Shown in pieces: positions 46,241-57,905 of a stretch of DNA of 64,000 nucleotides (positions are counted from its first letter, which is position 1; each line of letters opens with the position of its first letter). The translations under genes were made by a program, and so were the position numbers. Source of the stretch: Schistosoma haematobium (Eukaryota > Platyhelminthes > Trematoda > Strigeidida > Schistosomatidae); assembly GCF_000699445.3 (NCBI RefSeq), contig NC_067197.1, positions 29,247,809 to 29,311,808 of the forward strand, in the 5' to 3' direction. The notes under the pieces are model-generated. The model did not search any database. It was given only the letters and a program-made list of their open reading frames with translations, and had not been told where the DNA came from.

Positions 46241-46263
46241 ACTGCTAGCCACTATTCATCTTT

Positions 46264-46680
46264 CTGTAAATTGTTTGAGTTTTATTTTGAATCACATAAT
46301 AATTTTTTTGAAACAAAAAATTGAATTGAATTTAGCAAAACAGTTTGATTTATGAAATTTATTCATGTAAAGTCGAAGTTTAAAGATCGTGTATTTTTTC
46401 TTCTAATATAGTTCATAAGAGCAACATTTATGATTTGATATGACCCAAAGACTAGACTGTCCACCTACACAATGATTGTAAATATTAAAAAAATAAAATA
46501 AAAGCTAATTATTTTATTGCGTTGGAATTTAATTGACTATCATTTTTTATCTACAATCTATAATTCATTTAACATTAAATTTATGAATAAAACGTGTCAT
46601 AATTCATTTTATATGAACAGGGGTTTTTTCAGTGGAATGATTCAATAAAAATCTGTACTTTGTAAGGAAAATTCTAATTA
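46264..46680. other. No gene recognised
   Basis: AT-rich. Confidence 0.4.
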
Positions 46681-46682
46681 TT

Positions 46683-46930
46683 TGAATCAAGTTGATTTAT
46701 CTTTGAAGCTTCCCAAATAACTTTCCACCCCTTCCAGAGCTTCTTTACCAAGTGTGATTAGGTCGGTTTTCCAAGTGTTGTAATCGAGGGTCTTGGTTTT
46801 TCTCTTGTATATGTTGAGGCTTACTGACGAAGAGGCTTCTGATAAACTGGCTGTCTTCACTTGCATTTGTTAGTGTGTATAGGATGGTAGAGCTAGGTGA
46901 TCTATGAAGTCCAAATTGTCTAAATGAATT
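46683..46930 (-). mobile_element. RTE internal fragment (thumb region)
   Basis: Minus strand reads DFIDHLALPSYT at the catalytic box (normally FADD), then SLSEASSSVSLNIYKRKTKTL and EALEGVESYLGS. This is the segment deleted from the intron-3 RTE copy. The first aspartate of the box is changed and the frame is not that of a working protein. Confidence 0.7.
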
Positions 46931-47820
46931 ATTTATGGAAATTTCATACACATAGTTCCCTTTATCATTTTGAAAAGAGCAAGAAATGATACAATACAAG
47001 TAAACAGAAATTCAAATGCTTTAACAACTATTGTAACAGACACAATTGACCAAAAACCTTTCTAGTTGAATATTAATAATATTACTGTACATTATTTCTT
47101 TTATTGAACATTTCTTAATCTTTGTCCCAGTATTCATGTATAATAGGTAAGATCGTGAACTGAAACAGAGCTTGCAATTAGCGAATCAAAACAATTACAA
47201 TATTTACAGAAAAATTAGGATCATTCATTTTATCATCAACCTTCTGTTTTTGATTAACTAGAATCATTATGAATCGTCAGAAATTTAACTTTAAAAGTTA
47301 AAAAAAAATCAGAGATAAGTTAATTACTCGACAATAGTTAGACGTTAGACTTAAATATACACTAATTGTATACAATTACAATTGAAACACTTCCTGTTCT
47401 TTTCAATGTAAGTAAATATTATTTCACTATTTAAAAGAATTTGCATCTTCCTGTTGTTAATAATAAGAACTACAACTTATCAGTCTGTTTTTAGTAAATT
47501 TACATCATGAATGAACTGCCTTAATATTTACAAAAAGAGACTAAACAATTATATTCTTTGTCATAAACAATGGAAGGAAACAAGTACTTGACAGTTTTAA
47601 CATGACATGTTACTCATTAAAATTTATTACTTTAAAGAAACGAGACAAAGCTATGAAGATGTACAATTTGTACTATTAACTGTCACCATCTAGGGATGAC
47701 TATAGCTATATGAGTGCGTATGTGCATGTTTAACTGATTTCGTTTGTAGAGTTAAAGTGTTTTTTTCTTATATACTTTTATTTCTCTTTCTTACTATTCT
47801 AACATTTTTCATGTTTAACT
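46931..47820. other. No gene recognised
   Basis: AT-rich. Confidence 0.4.
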
Positions 47821-47824
47821 GACC

Positions 47825-48052
47825 ATCATGCTTCTCGACGTAATGTGTTGTTTGGTCTTCCTCTTTTCTTTTGGCTTTGAGGATTCCATGTGAGGGCTTG
47901 CATTGTGACACAGTTTGGTGCTTTCCTAAATGTGTGGCCTATCCACTTCCAGCGCTTCTTCCTAATTTCTTCCTCCACTGGAATCTGGTTTGTTCTCTCC
48001 CATATTAGGTTGTTGCTGATAGTGTCTGGCCAACGGATCCGAAGTATAATTA
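47825..48052 (-). mobile_element. RTE fragment, C-terminal coding piece without tail
   Basis: Minus strand carries [23 protein letters not shown] and [22 protein letters not shown] words (approximate, with breaks). It stops before the 3' end and GTAA tail, so it is an internal piece. Confidence 0.7.
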
Positions 48053-48465
48053 TTTACTTAAACATAAATTTGCATTTTCTATTTCCTTCGCAATAATAAA
48101 AATTAAAATCTTATCTAGTGAATGGATTATTGATTGAAAGGTAGAATACCACTACTAATATGTAGATGTTTTCGTTCTACCACATGAATTTTACAAATTG
48201 ACTAAATTAAATCCCTTTTTTTCTTTTTTTTTGGAAATTGACAACAAAACTTATCACCGAATACTTTGCTGAACAAAAAAGAGAAGTTGCAGAAGAAACA
48301 AACAAAACCCTGTCCATATCATTAAATTGTCATCGTTAATTTGAAAGTACATCTTCTACTGTAGCATTAGCATTAAACTAGTTTTTGTAAAATTCAGTTT
48401 TTTCTCGACCAAATATTCCAAATAAACTGAATTCTAGGGAAATTTTTTGTAAGAATAACTAGTGT
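48053..48465. other. No gene recognised
   Basis: AT-rich. Confidence 0.4.
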
Positions 48466-48467
48466 GG

Positions 48468-48660
48468 TTTAGAGGTTGAGCGTTTGTGTGAGAGACCGAG
48501 GGTCATGGTCTCGAATCCCGCGAGAAAGATCATGGATGAGCACTACCGGGTCCTACAATAGGACAAAACGTCCATCCAGTGCTTCCAAGTTTTCAATGGT
48601 GGTCTAACATCAATCGATTCATGATTTCATTCCAAGGCGTAATAGTCTTCACAACCGTAT
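48468..48660 (+). mobile_element. Hammerhead SINE, 5'-truncated
   Basis: tRNA-like head (GTGGTTTAGAGGTTGAGCG and GGTCTCGAATCCCG), ribozyme remnant at 48535-48582 and 3' end. The CUGAGGA box reads CTACCGG and GAAAC reads CAAAAC, so the ribozyme is dead. Confidence 0.7.
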
Positions 48661-48669
48661 ATTGAAAAG

Positions 48670-49725
48670 GAAATTAGACAAAAACATACAAGTCATTAAT
48701 CATTCTTTCAGTGACTTATTACATGTGGTCTTCAATCTTGATTCCTTTATTTCCTACCGCTATTACTGTGTCTTTTACTTAGAAAAACAATACGATTACT
48801 AAAGACCAGAGATGAGAATGAAACTCTGAAAAAGTACAAATATTGTAGTCCGTTGCAAAAAAAAGATATTTTTTTATTTACAAATGAGGTTTCACCAAAC
48901 ATTTCTGTTCCCTCAACCTTATATCATTGTCTTAAATAGGGATTTGAAAATGAACAGGTTATTGTCCCTTGAATGTAAAAAGGATGGCTGAAGAAAGTGA
49001 TCGTTAACTGATTCGTGATTAATGTTATGTTTGTTTAATTATTGGTGTAAAGTAAGTCTTATGGTCATTTATCTTAATGACTATAAATTGAGTAAACTAC
49101 ATTCTGATGTTAGCTAATGCACACATATTCTGTCTAGGTATGCCATATTCTCGCCGATTAGATAAAACGTAACTGAGGAGTTCCTGAAGGTTCTTCTACA
49201 TTCCTAAGTATTAAGATGAACGCTCAGCTGAAACCCGGAATGGAAATTTGTAATTTAAATAATGAGGTGATTTACTCAAATGCAAAAGACTTAGAGAGAT
49301 TTGGAGGAAATGTTTAATGAATATGATATTCATAACAAGAAATATCAACAACTTTTGGAAATTCCTGATTTTGTAAAAGTTTGAACACAGACCTACTGAT
49401 GTTGCGGTCAAAATACAATATGATTAAAGAAAGTTTCTAAGTTCTGACATTCCAAAAATCTCAATTCTTCAAGCTAATATAAAATCAATCAGCTCTTTGA
49501 TACAATGTTCTAGACCTAGGAAATGAATAGATTCGATTCATCTTGACTAAACTGTTTTCATTCCTCGTTTGAATCTAATTATGAAACTAATTCATATAAA
49601 ATCTACCATATATACTATAAAAATTATGGAGATTAAATATGCTTTTACAAGAAATTTTTTATTGTGTAGTGGCTGGTACTATGCCAAGCCTGTATAGGTT
49701 ATTCCAGCCTCTGGACAGATCAACC
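48670..49725. other. No gene recognised
   Basis: AT-rich. Confidence 0.4.
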
Positions 49726-49734
49726 AATTCATTA

Positions 49735-50060
49735 TTCTCAAGCCACATTTTTTACCCTGTCACTTATTCAGTTATTAATCCTGACTGTCTTCTATATGTG
49801 TGCTGATTATTTACCTTACTCATTACGCGTCTATAATTTATTTTTTTCGGGTATAAATGTCCATTCACTCTTGGCTAAATTGAGTTGGCTCACTCACTTC
49901 CATTGCTCGTCATTTTGTTTAGCTTCGCTAACCGATCAGCGGTTGTACGAAATATACGTAATCAAAAATCCATTCTCGTATTTGACCTATTTAATTCCGC
50001 TATTTACCATTGCGATTCAAGTCGATGATTATATACGAATATAGCCAAGGTTTATATTTC
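49735..50060 (+). repeat. Dispersed repeat, copy 2 (plus)
   Basis: Matches the minus-strand repeat at 32080-32285 (see there). The open frame at 49796-50044 has no domain. Confidence 0.45.
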
Positions 50061-50510
50061 GACAGTCATCATTCGGTAACGAACATTCGTCCGATCTAAT
50101 TGAATTCAGATATAGGGCCACTAAAATGATACAATACTAAAATGAGTTCCTTTGAATAAAAAGTTAAAATATATGATAGAAACCAACTTGTAAGTAGAAT
50201 TGTATTCGGTGAAAAGTATGTGTCTAGATTTATGTAGTTCTTTGCAATTCTAATATAGCTGAACTATCAAGCAAAAAGAGTATATACCATACATTTTTAA
50301 ACAGCCTTTAGTAGAAAAAGAAAACAATCATATGCTACAATATGTCTGCGTTATGTAAAAATGAAGTAAATATATTAACGATGAATTTCTATGATTATCT
50401 CTACTTTTAGGTTTTATCAGAAGACGTCCAACTAAAAATCAGAAAAGATACATCAAAGGTTACAGTTAGAATTTTGAACAGATCCAGAACAAAAATTGAG
50501 GCAGAATAAA
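50061..50510. other. No gene recognised
   Basis: AT-rich. Confidence 0.4.
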
Positions 50511-50512
50511 AT

Positions 50513-50682
50513 GAATTCATTCTATTTTTTGGTTTCATATTAGCTCCTTACAATCATAAATGTCAGAAAGAATTAAAGTCATCAGTGTCTATTGCTTTAT
50601 ATTATATCATACTTCAATGTTATACTTTAATACACATATGGTTGTAAGCAGCTGATGAGAAACCAAGATTCATGATAGATTC
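50513..50682. mobile_element. Small foldback element, about 45-bp imperfect arms
   Basis: Arms 50513-50557 and 50637-50682 are imperfect inverted repeats; consensus includes TTGGTTTC.CATCAGCT and CTTACAA.CATA. A related single end lies at 57080-57128. No coding capacity; MITE-like. Confidence 0.6.
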
Positions 50683-51165
50683 ACATTATTCTCTCTCACC
50701 TGTTATTCTGACTTTATTTAAGTTAGTAAACGGAACTAAACGCACACAACTCGAGTACTGAAATCTACGGGAATAGATAAAATTTACAAAACAGCCATAT
50801 CTCTTCAATATTATACAAATCAAAGGATTCATTGACAGAAGAAGATGGCTCAGCTTCTACGAAAAGCTTCACATTACATACACTAACCAATTTCTTTGCT
50901 TTAGTCGATGATAACATTGATTATTTATCAAATTTTACAACATACTGTCATTCACATAGTCTAATTTAAAAGGTGATTGATGAAGTATTTTGTCTGTAAA
51001 ATCTTTTTTTAATGATCTAATTCAATAGTTGCTTATCACCTCATTTAATATTAAAGAAATAGTAACCAAGTTATAAATGAACAAATGAAATATATTATAG
51101 AAAAAGAATCACTATCTTTCACATGCTATCCAGTATTTGTAAAGAATCACCGACCCTGTTTCAAG
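50683..51165. other. No gene recognised
   Basis: AT-rich. Confidence 0.4.
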
Positions 51166-51170
51166 GAGGG

Positions 51171-51462
51171 TGTTAGCGGGACATATATTGGATTAGATCA
51201 TGCTCAATGAACGATTACTTTGGCGCACGCTGATAGGCTAGTTCCTACCCAATCAGCGCTGGTCGATACTTGGAGAACACTCTAGAACCTTCTCATGTAA
51301 AAACTATATATATACTAACATTTTTCGTACTGTGCTTCTTACTTCTATCTAGCCTTGTTATTTGGAATATCATTTCTTTCCTGTTCAACCGTGTTCTGAT
51401 TTGGGGACTTGTCGAGTGAATTGGTGTCCAAGACTACTAAGCAATAGGAATAGCTGGGTTTT
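51171..51462 (+). mobile_element. LTR-like dispersed repeat, copy 2 (plus)
   Basis: Begins TGTTAGCGGGACAT and matches the minus-strand copy at 18104-18395 through ACCGTGTTCTGATTTGGGG to TAGCTGGG. Neither copy has an adjacent gag-pol region. Confidence 0.45.
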
Positions 51463-52085
51463 TTATTACTATTATTTATTTTTGTTAGATTTTCGACCAT
51501 AGTGAGACATAGTTGTTTACCATTTATACGTTTATAAAATTGTGATTCGAACTGATCTGATGATTAGCTACTTAGATTGATCATCTCTTCATTTAATGAA
51601 TACATGTTGATAAATATGCTCAAATATGAACTGGTAAACAAACAAACAAACAAAAAATGTCATAATTTAATGAATCTTTTTTAATCATATTTAGATATCA
51701 ATTAAAATTGTTATCTGATTTTGACTGTCATTAAACTAAATAATTATATCATGGTTAATATAAGTAATTACACTAATCGGTTAGAAATTCACGTCTTTAT
51801 TTAAAATGATTGACATCAATCTTAGCAAAATGTGTTGTATCTAATACTCAGGTCATCTATACATTTGAAACTGATAATCTTTTTTTAAACATTTTGGATG
51901 TTATTCAACGTTAAACAACGTCAACTTTTTAAGATGTTATTTACAGTGATAATAATAATAAAATTACTAGTCTTCATAAACCTTCATTCTAATAATAATC
52001 ATCATGTGCTTACTTGTAACTGGCTTCAAGGTGGATTTTCTGAAGTTATAGTTAGAGACTGTGACCGGTGGAGTTCAATCCGTGT
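51463..52085. other. No gene recognised
   Basis: AT-rich. Confidence 0.4.
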
Positions 52086-52089
52086 CAGG

Positions 52090-52325
52090 TAGAGATCATT
52101 GATCGATTGAAGTTAGACATTAACACCGTTGGATGCCGTCTCAGTGGTTTAGAGGTTGAGTGTTCGTGTACAAAACAAAAGGTCTTGGGTTTGGGTAAGG
52201 CATGCAGGATCTTGGATGCCCTCTACTGAAGATTTCCATACTAGGACGAAACGGTCGTCCAGTGTTTCTAGGTTTTCAATGATGGTCTAGTTTAGATCGA
52301 CTTCTGAGTTCAACTATTACCATAG
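52090..52325 (+). mobile_element. Hammerhead SINE, 5'-truncated
   Basis: Segment before the head (GAAGTTAGACATTAACACCG), A box (CTCAGTGGTTTAGAGGTTGAG), B box (GGTCTTGGGTTTGGG, decayed), hammerhead, and 3' end (GACTTCTGAGTTCAACTATT). Confidence 0.75.
52220..52265 (+). ncRNA. Hammerhead ribozyme motif, core intact, stems weak
   Basis: CUGAAGA (52226-52232), GAAAC (52248-52252) and a GUC triplet (52257-52259) are present; helix III reads ACGGUCGU. Stem II is weakened (UUUC/GGAC), and stem I CCUCUA/CAGUGU pairs poorly. Confidence 0.5.
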
Positions 52326-52399
52326 TAATAATAACACAATAATCTATCTACTTCGTAGTCAAGTTGTCTACTTTTTGAAAAATGAACTATTGATGTAAA

Positions 52400-52704
52400 A
52401 TGGTGGTTGGAGGTAGTCAACAGGAAACCCTGAACCCGCATTTCGTGCTACTTGGCACTTGTCAGCAAGGTGTACCTGTAAAACTGAGGGAACTGAGGAC
52501 GAGTGCTAAAGAGCATGAAACCCGGGTTTATGGTTTTCTACTGACTACCTTCAACCACCATCTTATCTCAACATAGTGCACGCAATCTCGAGTCGCCTAG
52601 ACTAGTGACCACATCGCAACTTGGTCAGTCAATAGCATTCGTTCTGCACTAAGAAGGACTCGACACACATGACATTGATCACCACCCAGTGATCAATCAT
52701 TTGT
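52400..52704 (-). mobile_element. tRNA-derived SINE family C, copy 2, rearranged
   Basis: Shares the ends of family C, but the tRNA-like head is replaced by an inverted duplicate of the left 50 bp (52400-52449 against 52512-52561). The right-hand palindrome arm (CACCACCCAGTGATCAATCA) is at 52681-52700. Confidence 0.65.
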
Positions 52705-53300
52705 GAAACTATTGATATTTCATAAGCGTCAGTTAAGTTTGTAATTGCGTAATTACTTTTTATGTTTGAAAAATATATAAAAATAAAGCTCAAAAATAAT
52801 ATTGAAATGATTTTTAATATCATGATGTGAAAATAAAAACAAAGCATCAATTACATAGAAAGATATATTGTGATACATTTTAACAAGGCAAAATAAACGT
52901 GGTTAACAACTGTATGATGAATAAATAATCTGAATTCTTATTAAATCAACTAGAACTCACCTGAAAAGGAATTCAGACTTAGTAGTAAATCAACTGTCTA
53001 TAGTCATGTAAACTGAAACTTTCTATAAAGTGAAAATTAATCACATTTAATGATGATAAAAGCATTTAGTGAACATACATACGACAAGGGAATTCTTCAT
53101 ATTGATTTTGTAGCACCCTTCTATCTTCTATGAAATGGAATTCAGGGACTACAGTTCTCTTAGAAAAGGTGTTCTCGTCAGACCACCTATCTAATTATGT
53201 ATATATACACAATAATGATACTTTATTTGATAGTACATGTTTGATTAAAGCAAAGAATTCTCAGAAAAATATAAGCAAAATTAAAACGAATTCTATCATT
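52705..53300. other. No gene recognised
   Basis: AT-rich. Confidence 0.4.
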
Positions 53301-53303
53301 AAT

Positions 53304-53528
53304 AGTGTGGTGTGTGCTACTTATATTGACATAAGTAGTAAATGGTGTTAGTCGTGAACAGAAGGTCTGACAGCAGAGAGATAAGAGGGTGGAACAGTAA
53401 AGAATGGAAATAGAATGCAAGAACAATGAAGTCTGAGTCATTTTGAGACAATCGATGAACATTTTGCAAATTAAGCACTTACTTTATGATTGTTTTATTT
53501 TATTAACAAGTTCTGTAATTTTGTGTTA
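53304..53528 (-). repeat. Dispersed repeat D, copy 4 (minus)
   Basis: Reverse complement of the copy at 42013-42250, from AAAATTACAGAA-type sequence to GTAGCACACACCACAC. Confidence 0.65.
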
Positions 53529-53971
53529 AATACATTCGATTGTCCCCACTAGTGTTCTTGTTCACTACAATAGCACCCAACTTGTGAATATTACATATGT
53601 TAAACAATGATAAACTGCTATTCATAGTTTTCTGTAAACGCTTGTTATCAGTTTTGATCACATGGAACCGCTATCTATCACTAAATACATTTGATATATA
53701 AATTTTACAGTGACCGCCTTTAATTACTCTAAATGAACAGACGAGGGTAAAATTATACAAACCATCATGGTGTTACGTTTTAAGTTTTTCCGTGATTAAC
53801 TTCATAGTAAGTTTTTAACATTTTGTGAAAGCGCATACTCACAGAACGTTGACAAAAATAATTCAGTTGATTAAAGTTAATCTTAAGGAATAGTCGTCAT
53901 GGTAATTAGTTTACCTCTGAAGAAACGGTAATTCAAAGCTTTGATCATATCACTGTCTCACCTCTTTGATC

Positions 53972-54027
<56 letters not shown>

Positions 54028-55215
54028 CAACCAGCCTCATTCAGACACGATGAAAGAATAACGATAAAATTAATAACTAATTAATTATATCTGTCTAAAA
54101 GTTAGTTTTTCACTTTTGTTTCTTCCAATAAATGATAAATGATTGATCATAAAATTTGATACAATTCTTTTCTCAGCTAAAACTACTCTATAGTTTACAT
54201 AAATTGATATGCAATAGTTTTATCGTCTAAATGTGATTCAACGAAAAACAACACCATTGAAATGATAAGATAGTGTTTTGATGATGAAGATAAAATTTAA
54301 CCAGAAAACACTAGAAAAACATCTCGGTTTGACTAGTGGATGTTAGTAAACACTGTTAATATTTCCTTTAGAAGTGCCAAAACTAAATGTGGACAATTTT
54401 TCTTTTTTGTTATTGCTTTTATATGGATCGCTTAAAAGAATCAAACGTTAAAAAGAGAAAAATACAATTTAATGACTGCATGTTTCTATATGGAAAGAAA
54501 TTAGTAGTGAAGTTTACAGAATTTTATAAATAACGGTAGATCTAGTAATACGGCACGCTTCATTGATTAGAATGAGTACAGTAACTGTACTCAGAATAAT
54601 ATACTTCATATAAATATACAGCAAGATAATCAATGATATTAGTTATCACTTTGACTCGTCAATGTAATCAATGGGAAACCAATTACCTGTTAATACCAAC
54701 TTTGACTATTGAATAGAACTGTTTTAAGAAAATAGGTAGAGCTGATTTATGGGAGTGAACCAATGATAAACGTATAAATCGCTTCTAGGTCGCAGCTTAT
54801 GTATCAAAACATAATGTATTTTTATTAAATTGAAACAGTTAGTTTTAATAACGGAAACAGCATTAGATAAATGAATTTGATGTTTGGACTAAGATATATG
54901 TTGTGAGATAAGTGTTTAGGGTCAGTATTCGGATTTAGAATAAAAGTTGAATGTTAGAAATAATAAGGATTAAGAGGTAGGGTTTGAAATTTAAGACTAG
55001 TTAGTGGCATGATAGAGTTTGGAGATTTATGGTTACAGCTAGGATTAAGGCTTAGGGCTTAAAGTAATGTTTTGAGACTGCGATTAAATCTTACTCTCAG
55101 TCTTTATTGACTCTAAATCAATAAACCCTTAACAATAGTTACAAACCGTAATAATAACCCCAGATAATTTAACCTGGATCTTGATACTAACATTATATAT
55201 CATTCATGCATGTTA
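53529..55215. other. No gene recognised
   Basis: AT-rich, with the CT/TA microsatellite at 53975-54028. The part near 54930-55160 is rich in TTAGGGTT/TAGGATTA-like words but is irregular. Confidence 0.4.
53975..54028. repeat. (CT)n(TA)n compound microsatellite
   Basis: CT run 53975-53995 followed directly by a TA run to 54028. Confidence 0.95.
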
Positions 55216-55221
55216 TTTTCG

Positions 55222-56100
55222 GATTTAGAACATGAATTTCAGAGAAGGGATGTCTTTTCAACGAATTCATTATTAAGCTGTACAATCGTACATATATATG
55301 AAACATTTTTGAATTTTAGTTCCGTGAGGACTTATGAACAAAGAACAGACATGATGATGTGATAGAAATTGGAATACTAGATTATATAATGCAAATAGTT
55401 CTCATTGCTTTTAACTTCGTGTTGCTTTCAGTTAAAATATGAGAACATATCGAAGTGTGCTTCTACAAAGAGTGAGAGTAAAGTAGTTACAGGTTCCATT
55501 CTTGAACGTTTAATCGACTCGAATCACTTCACTGATCTATAGCTTGATTTTAAGTTTTTATACACCATTCGTCCAAATCTATCTAGATTTATTCACATCC
55601 AACTCCCCAAAACGACAGAAACCTTTGTCGTCCATAAGATGGAGCTAAAACTGTGCATACAAAAGAAGTACGTCTTATCCTCATCTTTATCATGGCGTTA
55701 AACTATTATTATTACGTTTCATATTTGAAAAGATCCCACTCTCTCTTTAATTATGTCTTATATCCTAATGATTTTACATATAATTACTTCTGATATCACT
55801 TCGTTTAACCCATCTATTACCTTTGATTATCGTAACAAAAAATGCTTTAATTATCTTACTACATTTACATTATAATTCGTTGCTAAACCCTTAATTTTAT
55901 AAGGCTTTCAGTCTGCCCACACACAATCGTTTATTGTTACTATTTATACTACATAATTTAGTATTATAGTCTCTATCGCATCATCATGTTTGTTCTTTGT
56001 TCATATAACCTCATGAAATTAAATATGCGATTGTACAGCTTAATAATAAATTCGTTGAAAAGAGATTCCTTCGAAGAACTTCGTGTTTTTAATGCCTAAA
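55222..56100. mobile_element. Foldback element with about 140-160-bp inverted ends
   Basis: 55222-55383 and 55960-56100 are imperfect inverted repeats sharing CTTTTCAACGAATT.ATTAT, TAAGCTGTACAATCG and TGAACAAAGAACA.ACATGA. The 575-bp centre has no open frame of note. A non-autonomous DNA transposon or MITE is possible. A related end lies near 56440-56520. Confidence 0.6.
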
Positions 56101-57075
56101 TGTGAATTACGTGTCCATTTTTTGATTCACTGAATGGATCAAGAATCACATTATTATTGTTTTAGTTACAGTTATAAAGTGGAATTTATAAATTTATATT
56201 TCTAGACTATGTAATCCTTAAATCGACTTAATTTTTTGAGTGAATCATTCCAGTCCTTCAACACTCGATTGATTTGTGAATGTCCATTAATTATACTTGT
56301 CTTAATAATAACACTACCATTGATATAGTGTGAACATACCAGTAAAGTAACTATTATTTAGGGCTCTACTTAATACTTGAAACATTCGTGTATTAAAATA
56401 ACCCATAGTGTCATTGAATAAGAAAAAGAGAGTTCAGCGAAGAAATTTTTTTTCGACGAAATCATTTACTTAACCTGTACATTCGTATATAGAGTTATAT
56501 AGAAAATATATATCTATATGTGGATAGAAAAGATTGCATCACAAAAATGGATTCGAGAATAAATAACATATGAGGTGATGTACTAATCAAAGGGTAAGGA
56601 AGAAAATAGTTTATGGGTCAGATAATAGTCCAATTGACAGATATGAAGAAAAGCGACAACCACAAAGGTCATAATAATAAACTGAATAATAATCAAGAAA
56701 ACTTGTATAAGGTAATGATAATAATAATAGTAACTGACTAGAGTTTAAAATGCAAAATAGTAACGCAAATGTCAATTCGTTATCTATTAAGTTACTGCGT
56801 TAATATAACCACTAGTTTGTTCAACAGGTATGCTATTTATTGATATCCATGAGGATTTGCGTTATCATTTTCAGCAGTTAAGATTGAATTTAGTCATTTT
56901 CTATCACCCTATTAACTACTTAGTGAGAGACCTCAATATAACCTGCAGTTATAAGTTGAATAAAGTTTTGCACATTGACAAATACCAGAATTCGGAAATT
57001 ACATTTTGTTCTGTTTGGGAATCGTCAGTTTAATTCATCAGAATCCCAATTTCTAAGAAACATAGATGTAGAATT
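56101..57075. other. No gene recognised
   Basis: AT-rich. 56440-56520 resembles an end of the foldback element at 55222-56100. Confidence 0.4.
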
Positions 57076-57079
57076 ATAT

Positions 57080-57128
57080 GAATTCATTATATTTCGTGGT
57101 TTGTCATCAGCTGCCTACAACCAAATAT
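57080..57128 (+). repeat. Single end of the 50.5-kb foldback family
   Basis: GAATTCATTATATTTCGTGG, then TTTGTCATCAGCTGCCTACA, matches the arms at 50513-50557 and 50637-50682. Confidence 0.55.
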
Positions 57129-57129
57129 G

Positions 57130-57560
57130 TAATGAAAATTTACATTGAGATAAGATATAGTGTGAAATAATTGACATAGGTGAATGAAAAGAATTGGAAT
57201 GACAAATGTTATCAGTAATAACTATATATACATATGCATGGACAGGTCGGCTGTCATTTGGTGTTAAAATAAACATGAGGAGTGGGCGATGCAATAATTG
57301 AGGTTCAAGAACAGATGAGATTAATTGTGTGATAATTTTAGAGATTATGAAGAGTTTAGAGAAGATTCTTGAAATCAAAAGACTAATAAGATGGGTTGCG
57401 TAATAATTGAACAGGATTTGAAAAGTTTACATAAGTTAAGAGAATTAAGTGGATGAAAATATATGAGTGAAGGAGTGGTTTTAATATACATAGAATGAGA
57501 ATTCGGTAAGGGAAGATTACATAACAAAATAAACACTAACAAAATATAAATAATGACCGA
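57130..57560. other. No gene recognised
   Basis: AT-rich. Confidence 0.4.
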
Positions 57561-57564
57561 AACA

Positions 57565-57905
57565 TGATTTACCAGGGTAATAATAGGTTTATTAGTACCT
57601 TTTTTGGATACATAAATCAGGTTTGAGTGTTTTTATCGCAATCGCTTCAGCAAACCAAAGAAAGGCTGTGTTTATTTGTCTGCTAATAATTTTGAAGGTC
57701 TGAGGAATGTCAGTGATGTGCTCGATGTCAAGTAAATACCGAGCTATTGCACTGTTAAGAGCCATTGCGCCTCGCAGTCACAAGTTCTTTGAAATACTCC
57801 TGGAAACGCGAACATGTACTCTTCTCTCTGTTCTTTTAAAAGTACGTGCTTTGTGACGTACATGTTAACTGGTAAACGCGCTTGAAGGTACTGAGAAAAG
57901 ATGAC
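57565..57905 (-). mobile_element. Penelope-like element C-terminal fragment (GIY-YIG region)
   Basis: Minus strand reads RVYQLTCTSQSTYF, FQEYFKELVTARRNGS, then in another frame MALNSAIARYLLDIEH, FLWFAEAIAIKTLKPDLCIQK. This is the order found at the endonuclease end of Penelope-like elements. It carries a stop and a frameshift. It belongs to a different subfamily from the 35.5-36.6 kb copy. Confidence 0.7.

Larger units (their letters stand above)
46070..46263. mobile_element. Foldback pair of Sm-alpha-type hammerhead units
   Basis: 46070-46167 is an imperfect reverse complement of 46168-46263 (AAAGATGGATAGTG at the left, CACTATTCATCTTT at the right). Each arm holds one Sm-alpha-type hammerhead. 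Neither arm contains the tRNA-like head. Confidence 0.75.

Noticed and set aside
54930..55160. TTAGGG-like words, possible interstitial telomere repeat
   Set aside because: The words are irregular and not in a tandem array.
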